Below are positions 1 through 11,168 of a DNA stretch of 64,000 nt, one piece after another. The DNA comes from Anomaloglossus baeobatrachus (lineage: Eukaryota; Chordata; Amphibia; Anura; Aromobatidae). Position 1 is the first letter of the stretch, and each line of letters begins with the position of its first letter. Location of the stretch: assembly GCF_048569485.1 (NCBI RefSeq), contig NC_134354.1, forward strand, positions 688,531,084-688,595,083, read 5' to 3'. The notes under the pieces are model-generated. The model was not told where the DNA came from and searched no databases. It was given only the letters and a program-made list of their open reading frames with translations. The position numbers were made by a program, and so were the translations under genes.

Positions 1-330
1 TTTTTTGCTAGGAAGTGCACATTTGGTGCTGAAATCGTCTGCACCAGCTTTCAGCACCAAATTTCCACCTACTGGCAGAATTTTTTATTTATTTAGTTTT
101 GGGCCAAGGGATGCAAATTTGGTGCTGAAATTTTTACATCATATTCCTGTATCCAATCTACACCTCCTGGCAAAAAACACGGTGTTTTGACGCTTTTTTT
201 TTTGCCACGGTTATATTTCCGAGATTTTTTTCCGGGTTTTTTTGCCAGGAGGTGCACATTTGGTGCTGAAATCATCTGCACCAGATTTCAGCACCAAATT
301 TCCACCTGCTGACAGGAAATTTTATTTATT
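1..330. repeat. Dispersed repeat with TTTGGTGCTGAAA hairpins
   Basis: Two near-perfect hairpins are visible. In the first, ATTTGGTGCTGAAA (21-34) pairs with TTTCAGCACCAAAT (49-62). In the second, 258-272 pairs with 285-299 over 15 bp. A half copy lies near 116-131, and a diverged copy of the whole hairpin sits at 25552-25592 inside another repeat. The T-rich spacers and the second occurrence mark it as part of a dispersed element, not a gene. Confidence 0.6.
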
Positions 331-1172
331 TTTGTGTTTTACAGCCTGACGTTCTCTGAACATGAGCGTGCATGTACCTACAAAACATATGCACGCTCTT
401 CTCAGAAGTGCGCGGCTGTGCGTCGATGTCAGACTCGCGGGAGTCCCTCGCATGTGGCTTTTTTTTTTATTTAAATGAATAATTTAAGAAAAAAAAAAAA
501 AGGACGTGCGGTCCACCCGCAGTTTTCATCCTCAGCCATGATAACGCTGGCTGGGGGCTGGTATATTCTCAGCCCGCAGCCGCCCGGTATTGCCGCATCT
601 ATTAGATGTACAATCTCGGTGCGATATCAGCTCATCTCGATTGCCCTGGTGCAGTGGCAATCGGGTAATAGCGGTGCACAGCTGCTACTAACCCTAGGTT
701 TGTGATGGCACAGGCATCTATCAGATGCCTGCATCACACAAACTTGTAAATAACAGTAAATAAACAAGACACAGAGAAAAATCCTTTATTTGAAATAAAG
801 TACAAAACGCACCCTCCTTCACCACTTGTAGTGTAGCCTATGACTGAGCCACGATAAGCGATGACCGCAGCAGAGACTGTCACAGGCTAGGGGGCGCGTC
901 AGCCTGCAAATAATCACAGATGAGAGGACGGCAGGTGGGCGGGGGAAACACAGAAAGCTGTGTGATTGCGTGCACAGTACAGGAAGTGTAAGCGCGACCC
1001 GGAAGCAGTGTGCTGCCATGACACCGAGTCTCGGTAAGTATGAAATTGACGCTTATTTGTTGCTTTATTTTTACTTATTTGCCGAATCCAGATAGTGCGC
1101 CCGGGTCCGGCACCTAGATATCATTGAAACCGCGCGGATCCGGACTTTTACAGTCTGGATCAGCTCAGCCCT
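331..1172 (-). repeat. Decayed hAT-type non-autonomous element fragment
   Basis: The right end (about 1085-1172) reads, on the minus strand, as a diverged TAGTGATGAGC terminus. Next comes a segment about an extended TCCAGACTGTAAAAGTCCGG motif and a GGTCCGG motif, like the left end of the element that starts at 25082. The middle (530-720) resembles 27150-27260. I see no coding capacity, and the left limit is uncertain. Confidence 0.45.
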
Positions 1173-1173
1173 A

Positions 1174-1338
1174 GTTACGAGTAGTGGGCACAATGTAAAT
1201 CAATGGGAAATACTCGCTAAGTAGCGAGTAACTCGAAAGCCGTACTTTTCGTGCAAGTAGTGAATAGTACGGCTTTCAGGTTACTCGCTACTTAGCGAGT
1301 ATTTCCCAATGACTTTCATTGTGCCCACTACTCGTAAC
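1174..1338. repeat. 165-bp imperfect palindrome (foldback)
   Basis: Two arms of about 73 bp, GTTACGAGTAGTGGGCAC... and its reverse complement ...GTGCCCACTACTCGTAAC, flank a loop of about 19 bp. By eye about five positions mismatch. Each arm contains a smaller palindrome (ACTCGCTAAGTAGCGAGT). The sequence is related to the ACTCG/GAGTA-rich hAT MITE ends elsewhere in the window. Confidence 0.8.
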
Positions 1339-1339
1339 A

Positions 1340-2070
1340 AATATGCGAGTAGTGGACAATACTCGCTAACAGCATAGCAAGTACAAATAGTTAACTACTC
1401 ACTCATCACTACTTGTGTGTTTATTTTTCTTTTATCAATTGCTGTGAATTTCAAGTACATGGTTTCATGTGGATCATTTTTACTTGCTACTTGTACATGG
1501 CAGAACTATGACAATTTTCAGTAGAACTACTAGTAGTTAAAAAGGAAAAATAGGAGTAAAAAATCCGCTTGCTGCAGATCTGCACAGCACATTGTTGTAT
1601 CAATTGTTAACAACAATACATAGGACGACTGTGCAATGGTTAATTCTCCCGGCTGTGGGCGCCCGGTACCAGCTGCCCTCACCCTCTGCCAAGTTGCCTT
1701 CTTGTTGCCATGTTGTTGGCAGCTGTGCGGTTTATTACAGTTGTTCCTGTGTTTTGGAAACACTGCATTTTCTTCGAGGCAGAGCAGACGCATGGGAAAT
1801 TGGTTTTGTGCATGATGGTTATTTTTAGGAACAATTTTTAAATATCAATCTAGAAGAAGGAGCTATTGCCAGACTGGATGTGCCAATGGGTGAAGTGAGG
1901 GCAGATGACAGCAGTTTGATGTGTGCTCTCCTTAGAGTATTTTTCCACGCTACAATGTGCAAAGTTCACATTATCACAACTCCCTTGATGAGGATGCAAA
2001 CTTCTCGGACAATCCCCTTCTCAATCACCATGTTTGCCCTCATTAAAATAACAGCGCTTACACTCTCCTC
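1340..2070. other. Stretch without a recognisable gene
   Basis: Up to about 1412 the sequence continues the GAGTA/CTCATCACTA repeat family. From 1412 to 2070 I see no gene, no RNA and no clear repeat boundary. The short open frames here have no recognisable domain. Confidence 0.4.
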
Positions 2071-2075
2071 CTTTG

Positions 2076-2569
2076 GCCTCTTTCACACGTCCGTGTCTCC
2101 GGTACGTGTTTGGTCCTTTTCCTCACGTACTGGAGACACGGGCACCGTAGACCCATTAAAATCAATGGGTCTGCGCTCACGTGCGTATTCTGCCATGTGT
2201 ATACGTGTGGAGCATACGTCTGTCCATGTGATCCACACGTAGACATGTCCGTTTTTCTACGGCATCACGGGTGTCACACGGAATGCAAACGGGTCACACA
2301 GAATGCAAATGGACCACACAGATGTGATCCGTGTGACATGCACCGGAGAAAACACATGTGCCTGCGAGAAAAAAAAAAATCTTTACTCACCTCCATCCCT
2401 GCAGTCTCTCCCACAGCTGTCACTTGCTGCCGACCGCCGCTCATTATGCTCATTGCATATTCACTTCACTGCGGCCGGAAGCAGCAGCAGCGGGGAGTCG
2501 GCAGGACCGGAGACCGAAGATCAGCACCACGGACAGCGTGCATGATTTTCACAGACGTGTGAAAGAGGG
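2076..2569. mobile_element. MITE with TIR GCCTCTTTCACACGTC
   Basis: The terminal inverted repeats are GCCTCTTTCACACGTCCGTG at the left and its near complement CACAGACGTGTGAAAGAGGG at the right. CTTTG at 2071-2075 and again at 2570-2574 fits a 5-bp target duplication. The interior is GC-rich and rich in CACGTG-like words, with no transposase. The superfamily is not certain. Confidence 0.75.
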
Positions 2570-2639
2570 CTTTGCTGGTGTTTGCACTCCCTCTCCCGGG
2601 ACTTAGTGCTGGAATAGCAGTGGAGGGGAGTATGGTTTT

Positions 2640-3459
2640 ATTTTAACGGGTACAGTCAGATTGAAAAGAGGTTGTCCGAGTAGTGGACAACCCCTTCAAT
2701 AAAGTTTCTGTCTTTAATACACAATGTCTATCTGGACCAGTCATCCATTACACATTCACAATTCCACAGCTTGCATTCACTGCACACTTAATAATAATAA
2801 TAATAATAATAATCTTTATTTCTATAGCGCCAACATATTCCGCAGCGCTTTACAATACAGGAGGATCATATACAAACAAGTAACAGTTATAGAAAATACA
2901 ATATTTAGAGGAGAAAAAAAGACAACCCTGCTCGTGAGAGCTTACAATCTACAATGAGATGGGGGGGCGGCGGGTGGGGACATGGTATAAGTGCTTATTT
3001 ACAATGACAATCCAGCCGTCTCAGGGAAATGGGGGAAAGATAATGGCTTCCTGGACCAGTTGGCCAGAACCTTGAGATGCATTTGGGTGCCATGGAATTT
3101 GACGTGGAGTTATATTCTGAGAAGGCATGGAGGAACTATGTGAATTTAGTTTGGCTAGGGAGTGTGATAGGCCGTCCTAAAAAGATGCGTTTTTAGGGTG
3201 CGTCTGAAGCTGAGTAAGTTATGATTCGTCCTAACTTCTTGGGGTAGAGCGTTTCAGAGGATTGGTGCAGCTCGGAAGAAGTCTTGGATCCGGGAGTGGG
3301 AGGTTTGAATTAGTGTGGATGTTAGTTGAAAGTGATTTGCAGAGCGTAGAGAATGTGTGGGGTGATAGACCGAGACGAGGGCGGAGAACACTTCAGCCTG
3401 GAAAACTCCTTTCAGGTAGTGCTGAGCACCCCTCAAACAGAAAAGGAGGTGACCTTAAA
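2640..3459. repeat. Dispersed frog-type repeats
   Basis: 2660-2705 carries a short inverted motif (GGTTGTCCGAGTAGTGGACAACC). From 2790 an (AAT)n run leads into a repeat beginning CTTTATTTCTATAGCGCCAA, with AGCGCTTTACAATACAGGAG. A similar start recurs at 60645-60720 and 59262-59300, so this is an interspersed element. I found no reading frame I could assign. Confidence 0.55.
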
Positions 3460-3926
3460 GTGTATGTCAGGGGTTGGGAATCTCTTTGGCTGAGAGCCAT
3501 GAACGCCACATATTTTAAAATGTAAGGCAAGGTAGGCGATGCTGCGGGCGCAGAGGAAGGTGTGTCGCGGCTCAAGAAGGTCAATGTGCGGAGGGTCGGT
3601 GATACTGCTGTGGGGTGTCACGGCAGCGGGTGCCGTTGATCTGCCATCGGACTGCTTTGAATCTCCCGCAGTTGACAAGATCGATTTAAATAAAATGGCT
3701 GTTGTGTCTGTGCAGATTGACGCGATGGACTTCAAGAAAATGTCAGCAGAGTCCTATCTACACACACGCCACCTCCGCGGCCATTTTCTTGAAGTCGATC
3801 TCATCAACTATGGGAGCTTCAAAGTAGGCTACTGTCCACCAGCTACTGCGGGCTCACCGCCACGACACCCCATGAGCCCACAGTATCGCCGACCCTGCTC
3901 CACCACTGCTGCTCCGGTAAGCCATA

Positions 3927-4002
3927 TGCGGTTTGTAAGACGCACCCACTTTTTTCCCCCAGTTTGTGGGGAAAAAAGTGTGTCTTACAAACCGGAACAT
4001 AT
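3927..4002. repeat. Short inverted repeat
   Basis: GTTTGTAAGACGCACCCACT is followed, after a C-rich/G-rich centre, by AGTGTGTCTTACAAAC. The hairpin is about 70 bp and lies inside the hAT element just before the solo LTR. Confidence 0.65.
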
Positions 4003-4046
4003 GGTATTTTTTTAATTAAAGATTTGTCTGCAAGCCAGATACAGAA

Positions 4047-4997
4047 TGTGGCGCCCTGGACAAGCCAGGGGCCACAGGTAACAACAACCCCCCCCCCACC
4101 ACCAGCAGTTCACAGCAGTCATCCCCAGTGAGACCTGATTTCTTCCTCGGGTTCAGACAGACACACCAGGTGGGCGGAGTCAGGCAGATGGGCACGCCCA
4201 CCGAGGAGTTTAGCTGGCCTGAGGCAGGAAACAAGTGGAGACAAGTCCAGGCAGAGGAAGAGAGAGGAGGTCTGCAGAGAGGCAGACGCAGACTGGGGCC
4301 TAGGTTGGAGCCTAGGTCCCTCGTGTAGCCAGTGAGGCAGACGGTAGTGGCCGTCTGCAGGAGCCGGGAAGACAGTCTTGGTGGAACCGTAGGTAGCCGG
4401 GACAGGGTAGTGGCCCGTCCGGTACCGAACCGGGGAGCCAGCTGGAAACCGGAGCACAGGAGGAGCGTACACGAAGGTGAAGGAAAGGACTTACACTACC
4501 AACCTGGGGTCAGGGGAAAAACACCGCAGCCGTCTGTGGGACCCGTCCATCCAGCCGTTTGTTTGACCAGAGACTCCGTGTGAATTACTGGCTGAGTGAG
4601 TACCACCGTGCCGCACGGCACAGCGCTGCCCCCGCGACCCTGCACCTCACCAGGCCCCATAGCCCGCCTGCCATCCATCCATCCCTACCCCCTCATCAGG
4701 CCCCGGGACAACCAAACCCCCTACCCACGGAGGGGAGAACTAACATCCAGGCTGCTCCCTGTCATCGCTCCCGGGATCCCCGTCCAGAGCAGCGGTGGTG
4801 TCACCAATCTCACCACAATCGTGGGTGGCGTCACGGACAATATCCCTAAACCCAAACCATTCCCCTTTTCACTCACGGGCGAGGAACGCCGGCCGAGTTC
4901 CCGGGATCCAGCCCACCGCTCGAGCCACCACCGAGCAGCAGCAGCAGCCGGACCCGAGCAGTGGGTGAGCGCAGCGTCCCCTCCTCCGCCCGCGACA
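4047..4997 (+). mobile_element. Solo LTR, TGTGGCGCCCTGG family (copy E)
   Basis: It starts TGTGGCGCCCTGGACAAGCC and ends CCTCCGCCCGCGACA, so it has TG...CA ends. It is the same family as the LTRs at 11169-12424, 17904-19172, 22123-23349 and 30026-31278. At about 950 bp it is shorter and more diverged than the others, so it is probably an older copy or another subfamily. I could not find a clean target duplication. No internal region is present. It is a fossil and carries no gene. Confidence 0.8.
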
Positions 4998-5117
4998 CAG
5001 CCATCAAAAGAGCCACATCTGGCTCGCGAGCCATTCGTTCCCGAACCCTGGTCTATGTACATCTTTGCATAGATTTTATTTATTTTTTCTAAATTATTCA
5101 TTTGATTTCTAAATGTA

Positions 5118-5681
5118 AAGCCCGCTTTACACACTACAATATATCTTACGATGTGTCAGCGGGGTCGCGTTGTAAGTGACGCACATCCGGCATCGTAAGG
5201 TACATTGTAGTGTGTGACAGGTACGTGCGATTGCGATTGAACGGTAAAACGTTCATCGCACGCACGTTCATTTCCTAAAAATTGAACGTCAGGTTGTTCA
5301 TCGTACCTGGGGCAGCACACATCGCAGTGTGTGACACCCCGGGAACGATGAACAGATATTACCTGCGTCCTGCAGCTCCCGGCCAGCAATGCGGAAGGTT
5401 AGGAGGTGGGCGGGATGTGTACGTCCCGCTCATCTCCGCCCCTCCACTTCTATTGGCCGGCTGCCGCGTAACGTCGATGTGATGCCGAACGTCCCTCCCA
5501 CTCCAGGAAATGGACGTTCGCCGCCCACATCGAGGTCGTATGGATGGGTAAGTACGTGTGACGGGGGGTTAATCATTTGTGCGGCACATTCAACAAAATT
5601 GAACATGCCGCACATACGATGGGGGCGGTTATGATCGCATACGATATCGTATGCAGGATTGTAACATGTAAAGGAGGCTTA
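5118..5681. mobile_element. MITE with TIR AAGCCCGCTTTACAC
   Basis: The left end AAGCCCGCTTTACACACTAC and the right end TGTAAAGGAGGCTT are inverted repeats. Inside are paired ATATCTTACGATGTG / CGATATCGTATGC words and ACGTTC/GAACG symmetries. There is no coding capacity. Confidence 0.65.
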
Positions 5682-5682
5682 A

Positions 5683-6349
5683 AGCTAAGCAACTTTGTTA
5701 ATTGGCTTGAATAAAACATTTCTATCATGTGGCTGCTGTAGCTGAGCTCCTGCTCTGCAGTCTCTGATTTCTCCTTTCCTTTCCGTGTCGGAGACGGCAG
5801 CAGTCTGTTGTGGATAAAGAACCTACAGTTGTATGGAGATCAGTGAAAATAGATTATAAACAAGAAGGAAAGTATGTAGAGAGGACAGAAGTGCAGGATA
5901 GAGGCTGTGCTGATATGGAAGTGAAGAGCGTAGCACCTTGGATACACACAGAGGTCACATCCAGCCTATATTACTGGAAGGGAAACTCACAAAACAATAA
6001 ACTGAAATTTGGATCAGGCTGTATAGCAGGGATCAGAAATTGAATGACAGAATAAAGATTACAGACTGAATGATCATATATAAAAATACATTTTTCAAAG
6101 ACAAATGTCTCCAAACTATTTGAAGTGGCTATCTGACAGCTCTTTAGTTGAATTATTGTCTCTAAAGGTATCCCATACTTTGGCAGTGCCCTCTTACTGA
6201 TCTGTATTACAGACTATTTTGTGGTCCATTTCTGTGTCTGTTTTCAGAACTTGTTTTCTGTGCTGTACTTTCTGTTTTGTTTCAGTCTTAAAAGGGTTTT
6301 TAGGTTTACATAGTTAGTGCTTTGTATCAAAATAACAATATCAGCCGTA
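5683..6349. other. Stretch with no recognised feature
   Basis: AT-moderate sequence without recognisable repeats or coding domains. It is the left flank of the chromovirus insertion. Confidence 0.4.
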
Positions 6350-6354
6350 CATGC

Positions 6355-7184
6355 TGTTACGTCCGGGTGGTGGAAGCACTGGACCGTACACCGATTTCCC
6401 CTGAGAAGGCAGCCAAGCTGGTCACCCCGCCAGAGGGTCCTGATGCACGGCAGCCGGAGCACTATAGGTAGCTGGACAGTCCGTAGAGAAGCAGGAAAGG
6501 TGGATGATGCTGAACCCACGGAGTTCTGGACGGTAGTCCGGGTGACGAGGCTCAGGGTCCGAGGCCGGGTTATAGGGTCAGGCGGGATCCGGAACCTGCT
6601 GAGCGATGGAACGGGTCACCGAACGGAGCCAGAGACTGGAGACTGGCGGAGCTGCAGAGGTGGTGGGACATCCGCCGAAGTCACCGTCAGGGTCCAGGGA
6701 TGGACTTGGTTCGGAGCGACTGGCGTGGCAGGATAGGCTCTACGAGACAGGACAGGGTTAATACAAGGCAAAGCACAGGGCAAAGCAATACGGGGACCTG
6801 AACACTAGCTTGCTAAACACGTAGAACAGGCCCCGCCCACCAGGAAAGAGAAACCTTCTATACCCTGTACCTGTCTATGCAATATCCTGTTTCTGGGTGC
6901 TGGCCCTTTAAGAAAGGGTCAATGACCGCGCGCGCGCCCTAATGCACATGCGCGAGGCCCGTGTGCCAGAAGCCAGTCCAGGAAGCGGTGAGGAGGAAGC
7001 AGGAGCGCCCGGCTGGGAGTCCCATGTCGCAGAGGAGCGCCGGGAGCGGGGAGCTGGACGCATGGAGGCCGCAGGCGGGGAAGAGGAGGCCGGGACCGGA
7101 GTGGTAAGCAGGGGACGCCGCCGGGGAGCGGGGAGCGGGCCGCGGGAACCGGAGGACGGGACCAGGGGACCGGGAAGCGTGACA
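6355..7184 (-). repeat. 3' LTR of the chromovirus
   Basis: On the plus strand it begins TGTTACGTCCGGGTGGTGG and ends GACCGGGAAGCGTGACA. It is 830 bp and nearly identical to 14391-15220. Open frames visible inside it also occur in the other LTR and are not separate genes. Confidence 0.93.
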
Positions 7185-7208
7185 GTACCCCCTTCCCCCC
7201 CCCCCACA
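7185..7208 (-). promoter_or_regulatory. Polypurine tract of the chromovirus
   Basis: On the element's strand this is a G-run followed by GAAGGGGGTAC directly before the 3' LTR. That is the position and composition expected of the plus-strand DNA primer site. Confidence 0.7.
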
Positions 7209-9420
7209 AGCGGGACAGGAAGGCACGAATCAGAGGAGTGCCAACATTCTCCCGGGGCTCCCAGGACCGATCCTCGGGACCATAACCCGCCCAGTCTACC
7301 AGGAAGTACTGCCGACCTCGCACGGTCTTCATGGCCACGATATCTCTTACCGCATAGATGTCATCATCAGCAATAAGAGGGGGAGCAGCACCGACCTCAG
7401 CGGAGAAGGGACCAAGGACAACAGGCTTGAGTAAGGAGACATGGAGGAAGTTGGGTATCCGCATCGTGGCCGGGAGTTGCAGCTTGTAGGAGACTGCATT
7501 GATCTTGCTGATGATCTTAAACGGCCCGATGTAGCGAGGACCCAACTTGTACGAGGGTAACTTCAATCGGACATATCTGGATGCAAGCCAGACTAGATCA
7601 CCTGGGGAGAAACACGGGGGATCCAGGCGCCTCTTGTCCGCATGTCTCTTCATCCGCAATGAAGCACGTTCTAGGGATGACTTGACAGAGTTCCATATAG
7701 CTGAAAAGTCCCGAACCAGAGCATCTGCTGCGGGGACGTCGGAAGCCGAGGATACTGGCAACGGGACAGAAGGCTTCAGTCCATACACGATCTGAAAGGG
7801 AGAGCTGGAGGTAGACTCACTGATGTGCTGGTTATGGGAGAACTCAGCCCAAGGTAGGAGCATGGACCAATCGTCATGATGGATGTTGACGTAGTGGCGC
7901 AGGAAGGAGGTCAGGATCTGATTGACCCGTTCCACTTGGCCATTCGGCTGAGGATGGTAGGCCGAAGAAAAGTCCAAGGACACTCCCAGATGTTTGCAGA
8001 GAGCCCTCCAGAAGCGCGAGGTAAACTGAGTTCCTCTGTCAGACACTATGTGTGCGGGGAAGCCATGCAATCGGAATATGTGCTGTATGAAGGAGTCAGC
8101 TAGCTCCTGGGCAGAGGGCAGTCCAGCCATGGGAACGAAGTGGGCCATCTTTGAGAAGCGATCCACCACAACCCATATGACCGTATGTCCGGAGGATAAG
8201 GGTAAGTCCGTGATAAAGTCCATTGCGATATGTTGCCACGGAACGGAAGGAATGGGCAGAGGCAAAAGACGTCCATAGGGTAGGTGCTTGGGTGTCTTGT
8301 TCCGGGCACAGGATGGACAGGCTGAGACGAAGGTTGCGACGTCTTTACAGAGGGACGGCCACCAGTAGTGACGGACAATCGTGCTCCAAGTTTTCTTCTG
8401 ACCAGCATGGCCGGCGATCTTCGAGGCATGGCCCCAGTGCAGGACTCTCTGTCTGTCAGTATCTGAGACATAGGTTTTCCCAGGGGGTATCTGAGTTAGA
8501 GCGACAGGAGTCACCGGAATGATTTTACTGGGGTTGATGATGGGCTGGTATGTCTCCTCCTCCAACTCCACGGGCACGAAGGATCTGGACAGAGCGTCTG
8601 CCCGCACGTTCTTATCCGCAGGCCGAAAATGGAGTTGGAAATCAAATCGAGCAAAGAACAAGGACCAGCGGGCTTGTCGTGGATTTAGTCTTTGGGCAGA
8701 CCGCAGGTACTCCAGATTCTTGTGGTCCGTGTAGATGATTACAGGGTATACAGCTCCTTCCAGGAGGTAGCGCCATTCCTCCAAGGCCAGCTTTACGGCC
8801 AGTAGCTCCCGATCCCCAATGGTGTAGTTGCGTTCGGGTGCCGAGAAGCTCTTGGAGAAGAATCCACATGTGACCATCTTTCCGGAGGGGGAGTTCTGCA
8901 TCAACACTACCCCCGGGTCCTGAGGAGGAGGAATCCACCTCTAAGGTGAACTGTCGGTTCAATTGAGGGCGATGGAGAACTGAGGAAGAAGCAAACGCCT
9001 GTTTCAAGGAGCAGAACGCGGCATCGTCCGCCGGAGACCAGTCCTTAGGATTAGCTCCTTTTTTAGTCAAGGCAGAGAGAGGTGCAGTCAAGGCAGAGAA
9101 ATGCGGGATGAACTGACGGTAGTAGTTCGCAAAGCCGAGAAAGCGTTGGATAGCCTTCAGTCCGGAAGGAGGAGGCCAGTTGATGATGGCAGACACTTTC
9201 TCTGGGTCCATCTGCAGGCCAGTGTCCGAGATTACATAACCCAGGAAGGGAAGAGACGACTTTTCGAAGATGCATTTCTCATACTTGGCGTACAGACTAT
9301 TCTCTCTAAGCCTCTGGAGGACTAGCTGCACGTTCTCTCGATGGGTTTGTAGATCCGGAGAGAAGACCAGGATGTCGTCCAGATACACCACGACACAGAC
9401 ATAGAGGAGGTCTCTGAACA
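7200..9420 (-). pseudogene. pol: Chromovirus pol, distal part: RT end, RNase H, integrase, chromodomain
   Basis: Reading on the minus strand from 9420, the domains follow in family order. The RT active site YLDDILVFS comes first. The RNase H segment has DRELLAVKLALEEW and YTDHKNLEYL. The integrase has an HHCC zinc region (HWGHASKIAGHAG... CPSCARNK) and a DDE core with MDFITDLP, SDRGTQF and GQVERVNQ. A chromodomain follows near the C-terminus (RDIVAMK... FLVDWAGYGPEDRSWEP). In this family the chromodomain steers integration to marked chromatin. The coding is split from the proximal pol by the inserted LTR and is broken. Confidence 0.9.
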
Positions 9421-9833
9421 TGTGTCGCCCTGGGCAAGCCAGGGGACACAGGTCACACACCACCACACCCTACATCCCAGTTAGGAACACCACAGCTAAC
9501 CAGAAATCCTTGTTGCCTTCCTCCAGAGGCTGATGATTCACACCAGGGGGTGGGCCAGGCAGTTGGCTCCGCCCACCGAGGAGGTCACAGCTCTGGAGGC
9601 GGGAGAAACCAGGCAGACAGCTCAGGGAAGAGCTTGAGTAAGGAAGTCCAGTGAGGGACATGAAGGAGTAGACAGCTAAGATGAGCTAAGGAAGTGAAAG
9701 TGAAAGTAGAAAAGTGGAAAAGGAGGAAAGCAAGTGAGGTGACAGGAAAGAAAGAAAGCCTGAAGGGTCCAGCTGTGTGTAGGACCAGGTCAGCAAGGTC
9801 AGCAACGGCGGTGACTGTCTGGAGGGGGACCGT
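9407..9833 (+). repeat. 427-bp duplicate: RT flank plus the first part of LTR copy A
   Basis: This block recurs at 11155-11581 with about one base difference by eye. Each copy begins with the same 14 bp of chromovirus RT sequence (GAGGTCTCTGAACA) and continues into the first 413 bp of the LTR (TGTGTCGCCCTGG...). The duplication therefore happened after the LTR had inserted into the chromovirus. Confidence 0.9.
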
Positions 9834-11154
9834 AAGCACTTGCAATTTATTTATATTCAGGGTATTTTTCATACAATTTTTCTCCTTGGTTTTTTCTAGT
9901 CTTAAGGCTGCAATTCACATGCTTAATGTTGCATGTTTACTGAACATTGTTTCAGCTCAGGTTTTTGTGTTTTTTGTATGTTTTCTTGCTTGGTTGCAAG
10001 TTGGGGGTGCAGCCCTCCTAGTACTGAGACTGAACAACTGATTGCGTCTCACTTTGCTGTGTATTTTATCTGGGACACAGCTGACCACTTGCCACCATCC
10101 ATATTGGAGTTTTGACATGACACGTCAGGTATTGATAATGTTTTTAACTTCAGTAGGTTAGGGACTGTCTCAGATGGGTACACCGTGACGAGGTGAGACA
10201 GCTTTTTACCTTTTTGCAAAAATGTATACACTAAGTACCCTGTTATTAAGCACTTGCAATTTATTTATTTATATTCAGGGTATTTTTCATACAATTTTTC
10301 TCCTTGGTTTTTTCTAGTCTTAAGGCTGCAATTCACATGCTTAATGTTGCATGTTTACTGAACATTGTTTCAGCTCAGGTTTTTGTGTTTTTTGTATGTT
10401 TTCTTGCTTGGTTGCAAGTTGGGGGTGCAGCCCTCCTAGTACTGAGACTGAACAACTGATTGCGTCTCACTTTGCTGTGTATTTTATCTGGGACACAGTT
10501 GACCACTTGCCACCATCCATATTGGAGTTTTGACATGACACAAGTCAGGTATTGATAATGTTTTTAACTTCAGTAGGTTAGGGACTGTCTCAGATGGGTA
10601 CACCGTGACGAGGTGAGACAGCTTTTTACCTTTTTGCAAAAATGTATACACTAAGTACCCTGTTATTAAGCACTTGCAATTTATTTATTTATATTCAGGG
10701 TATTTTTCATACAATTTTTCTCCTTGGTTTTTTCTAGTCTTAAGGCTGCAATTCACATGCTTAATGTTGCATGTTTACTGAACATTGTTTCAGCTCAGGT
10801 TTTTGTGTTTTTTTGTATGTTTTCTTGCTTGGTTGCAAGTTGGGGGTGCAGCCCTCCTAGTACTGAGACTGAACAACTGATTGCGTCTCACTTTGCTGTG
10901 TATTTTATCTGGGACACAGCTGACCACTTGCCACCATCCATATTGGAGTTTTGACATGACACAAGTCAGGTATTGATAATGTTTTTAACTGCAGTAGGTT
11001 AGGGACTGTCTCAGATGGGTACACCGTGACGAGGTGAGACAGCTTTTTACCTTTTTGCAAAAATGTATACACTAAGTACCCTGTTATTAAGCACTTGCAA
11101 TTTATTTATTTATATTCAGGGTATTTTTCATACAATTTTTCTCCTTTGTTTTTT
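9834..11154 (+). repeat. Tandem satellite-like repeat, three 414-421-bp units plus a partial
   Basis: Units start with AAGCACTTGCAATTTATTTA at 9834, 10248, 10668 and 11089. The last is cut after 66 bp. The units are almost identical; the first lacks a few bases. Each carries TTGCAAGTTGGGGGTGCAGC and GGTACACCGTGACGAGGTGA. I do not recognise the unit, and the open frames repeat with it. The array sits exactly between the two 427-bp duplicates. Confidence 0.9.
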
Positions 11155-11168
11155 GAGGTCTCTGAACA

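Larger units (their letters stand above)
3468..5050. mobile_element. hAT (Charlie-like) non-autonomous element
   Basis: The left end CAGGGGTTGGGAATC...GAGAGCCA and the right end TGGCTCGCGAGCC...CGAACCCTG are diverged inverted repeats. The flanks GTGTATGT (3460-3467) and GTCTATGT (5051-5058) match at 7 of 8 positions, as expected for an 8-bp hAT target duplication. About 950 bp of it is a solo LTR inserted later (4047-4997). The rest has no transposase. Confidence 0.75.

Noticed and set aside
9834-11154. Possible small protein repeated three times (VFCMFSCLVASWGC-like frame)
   Set aside because: The frame is repeated only because the 414-421-bp unit is. It is short and has no known domain.
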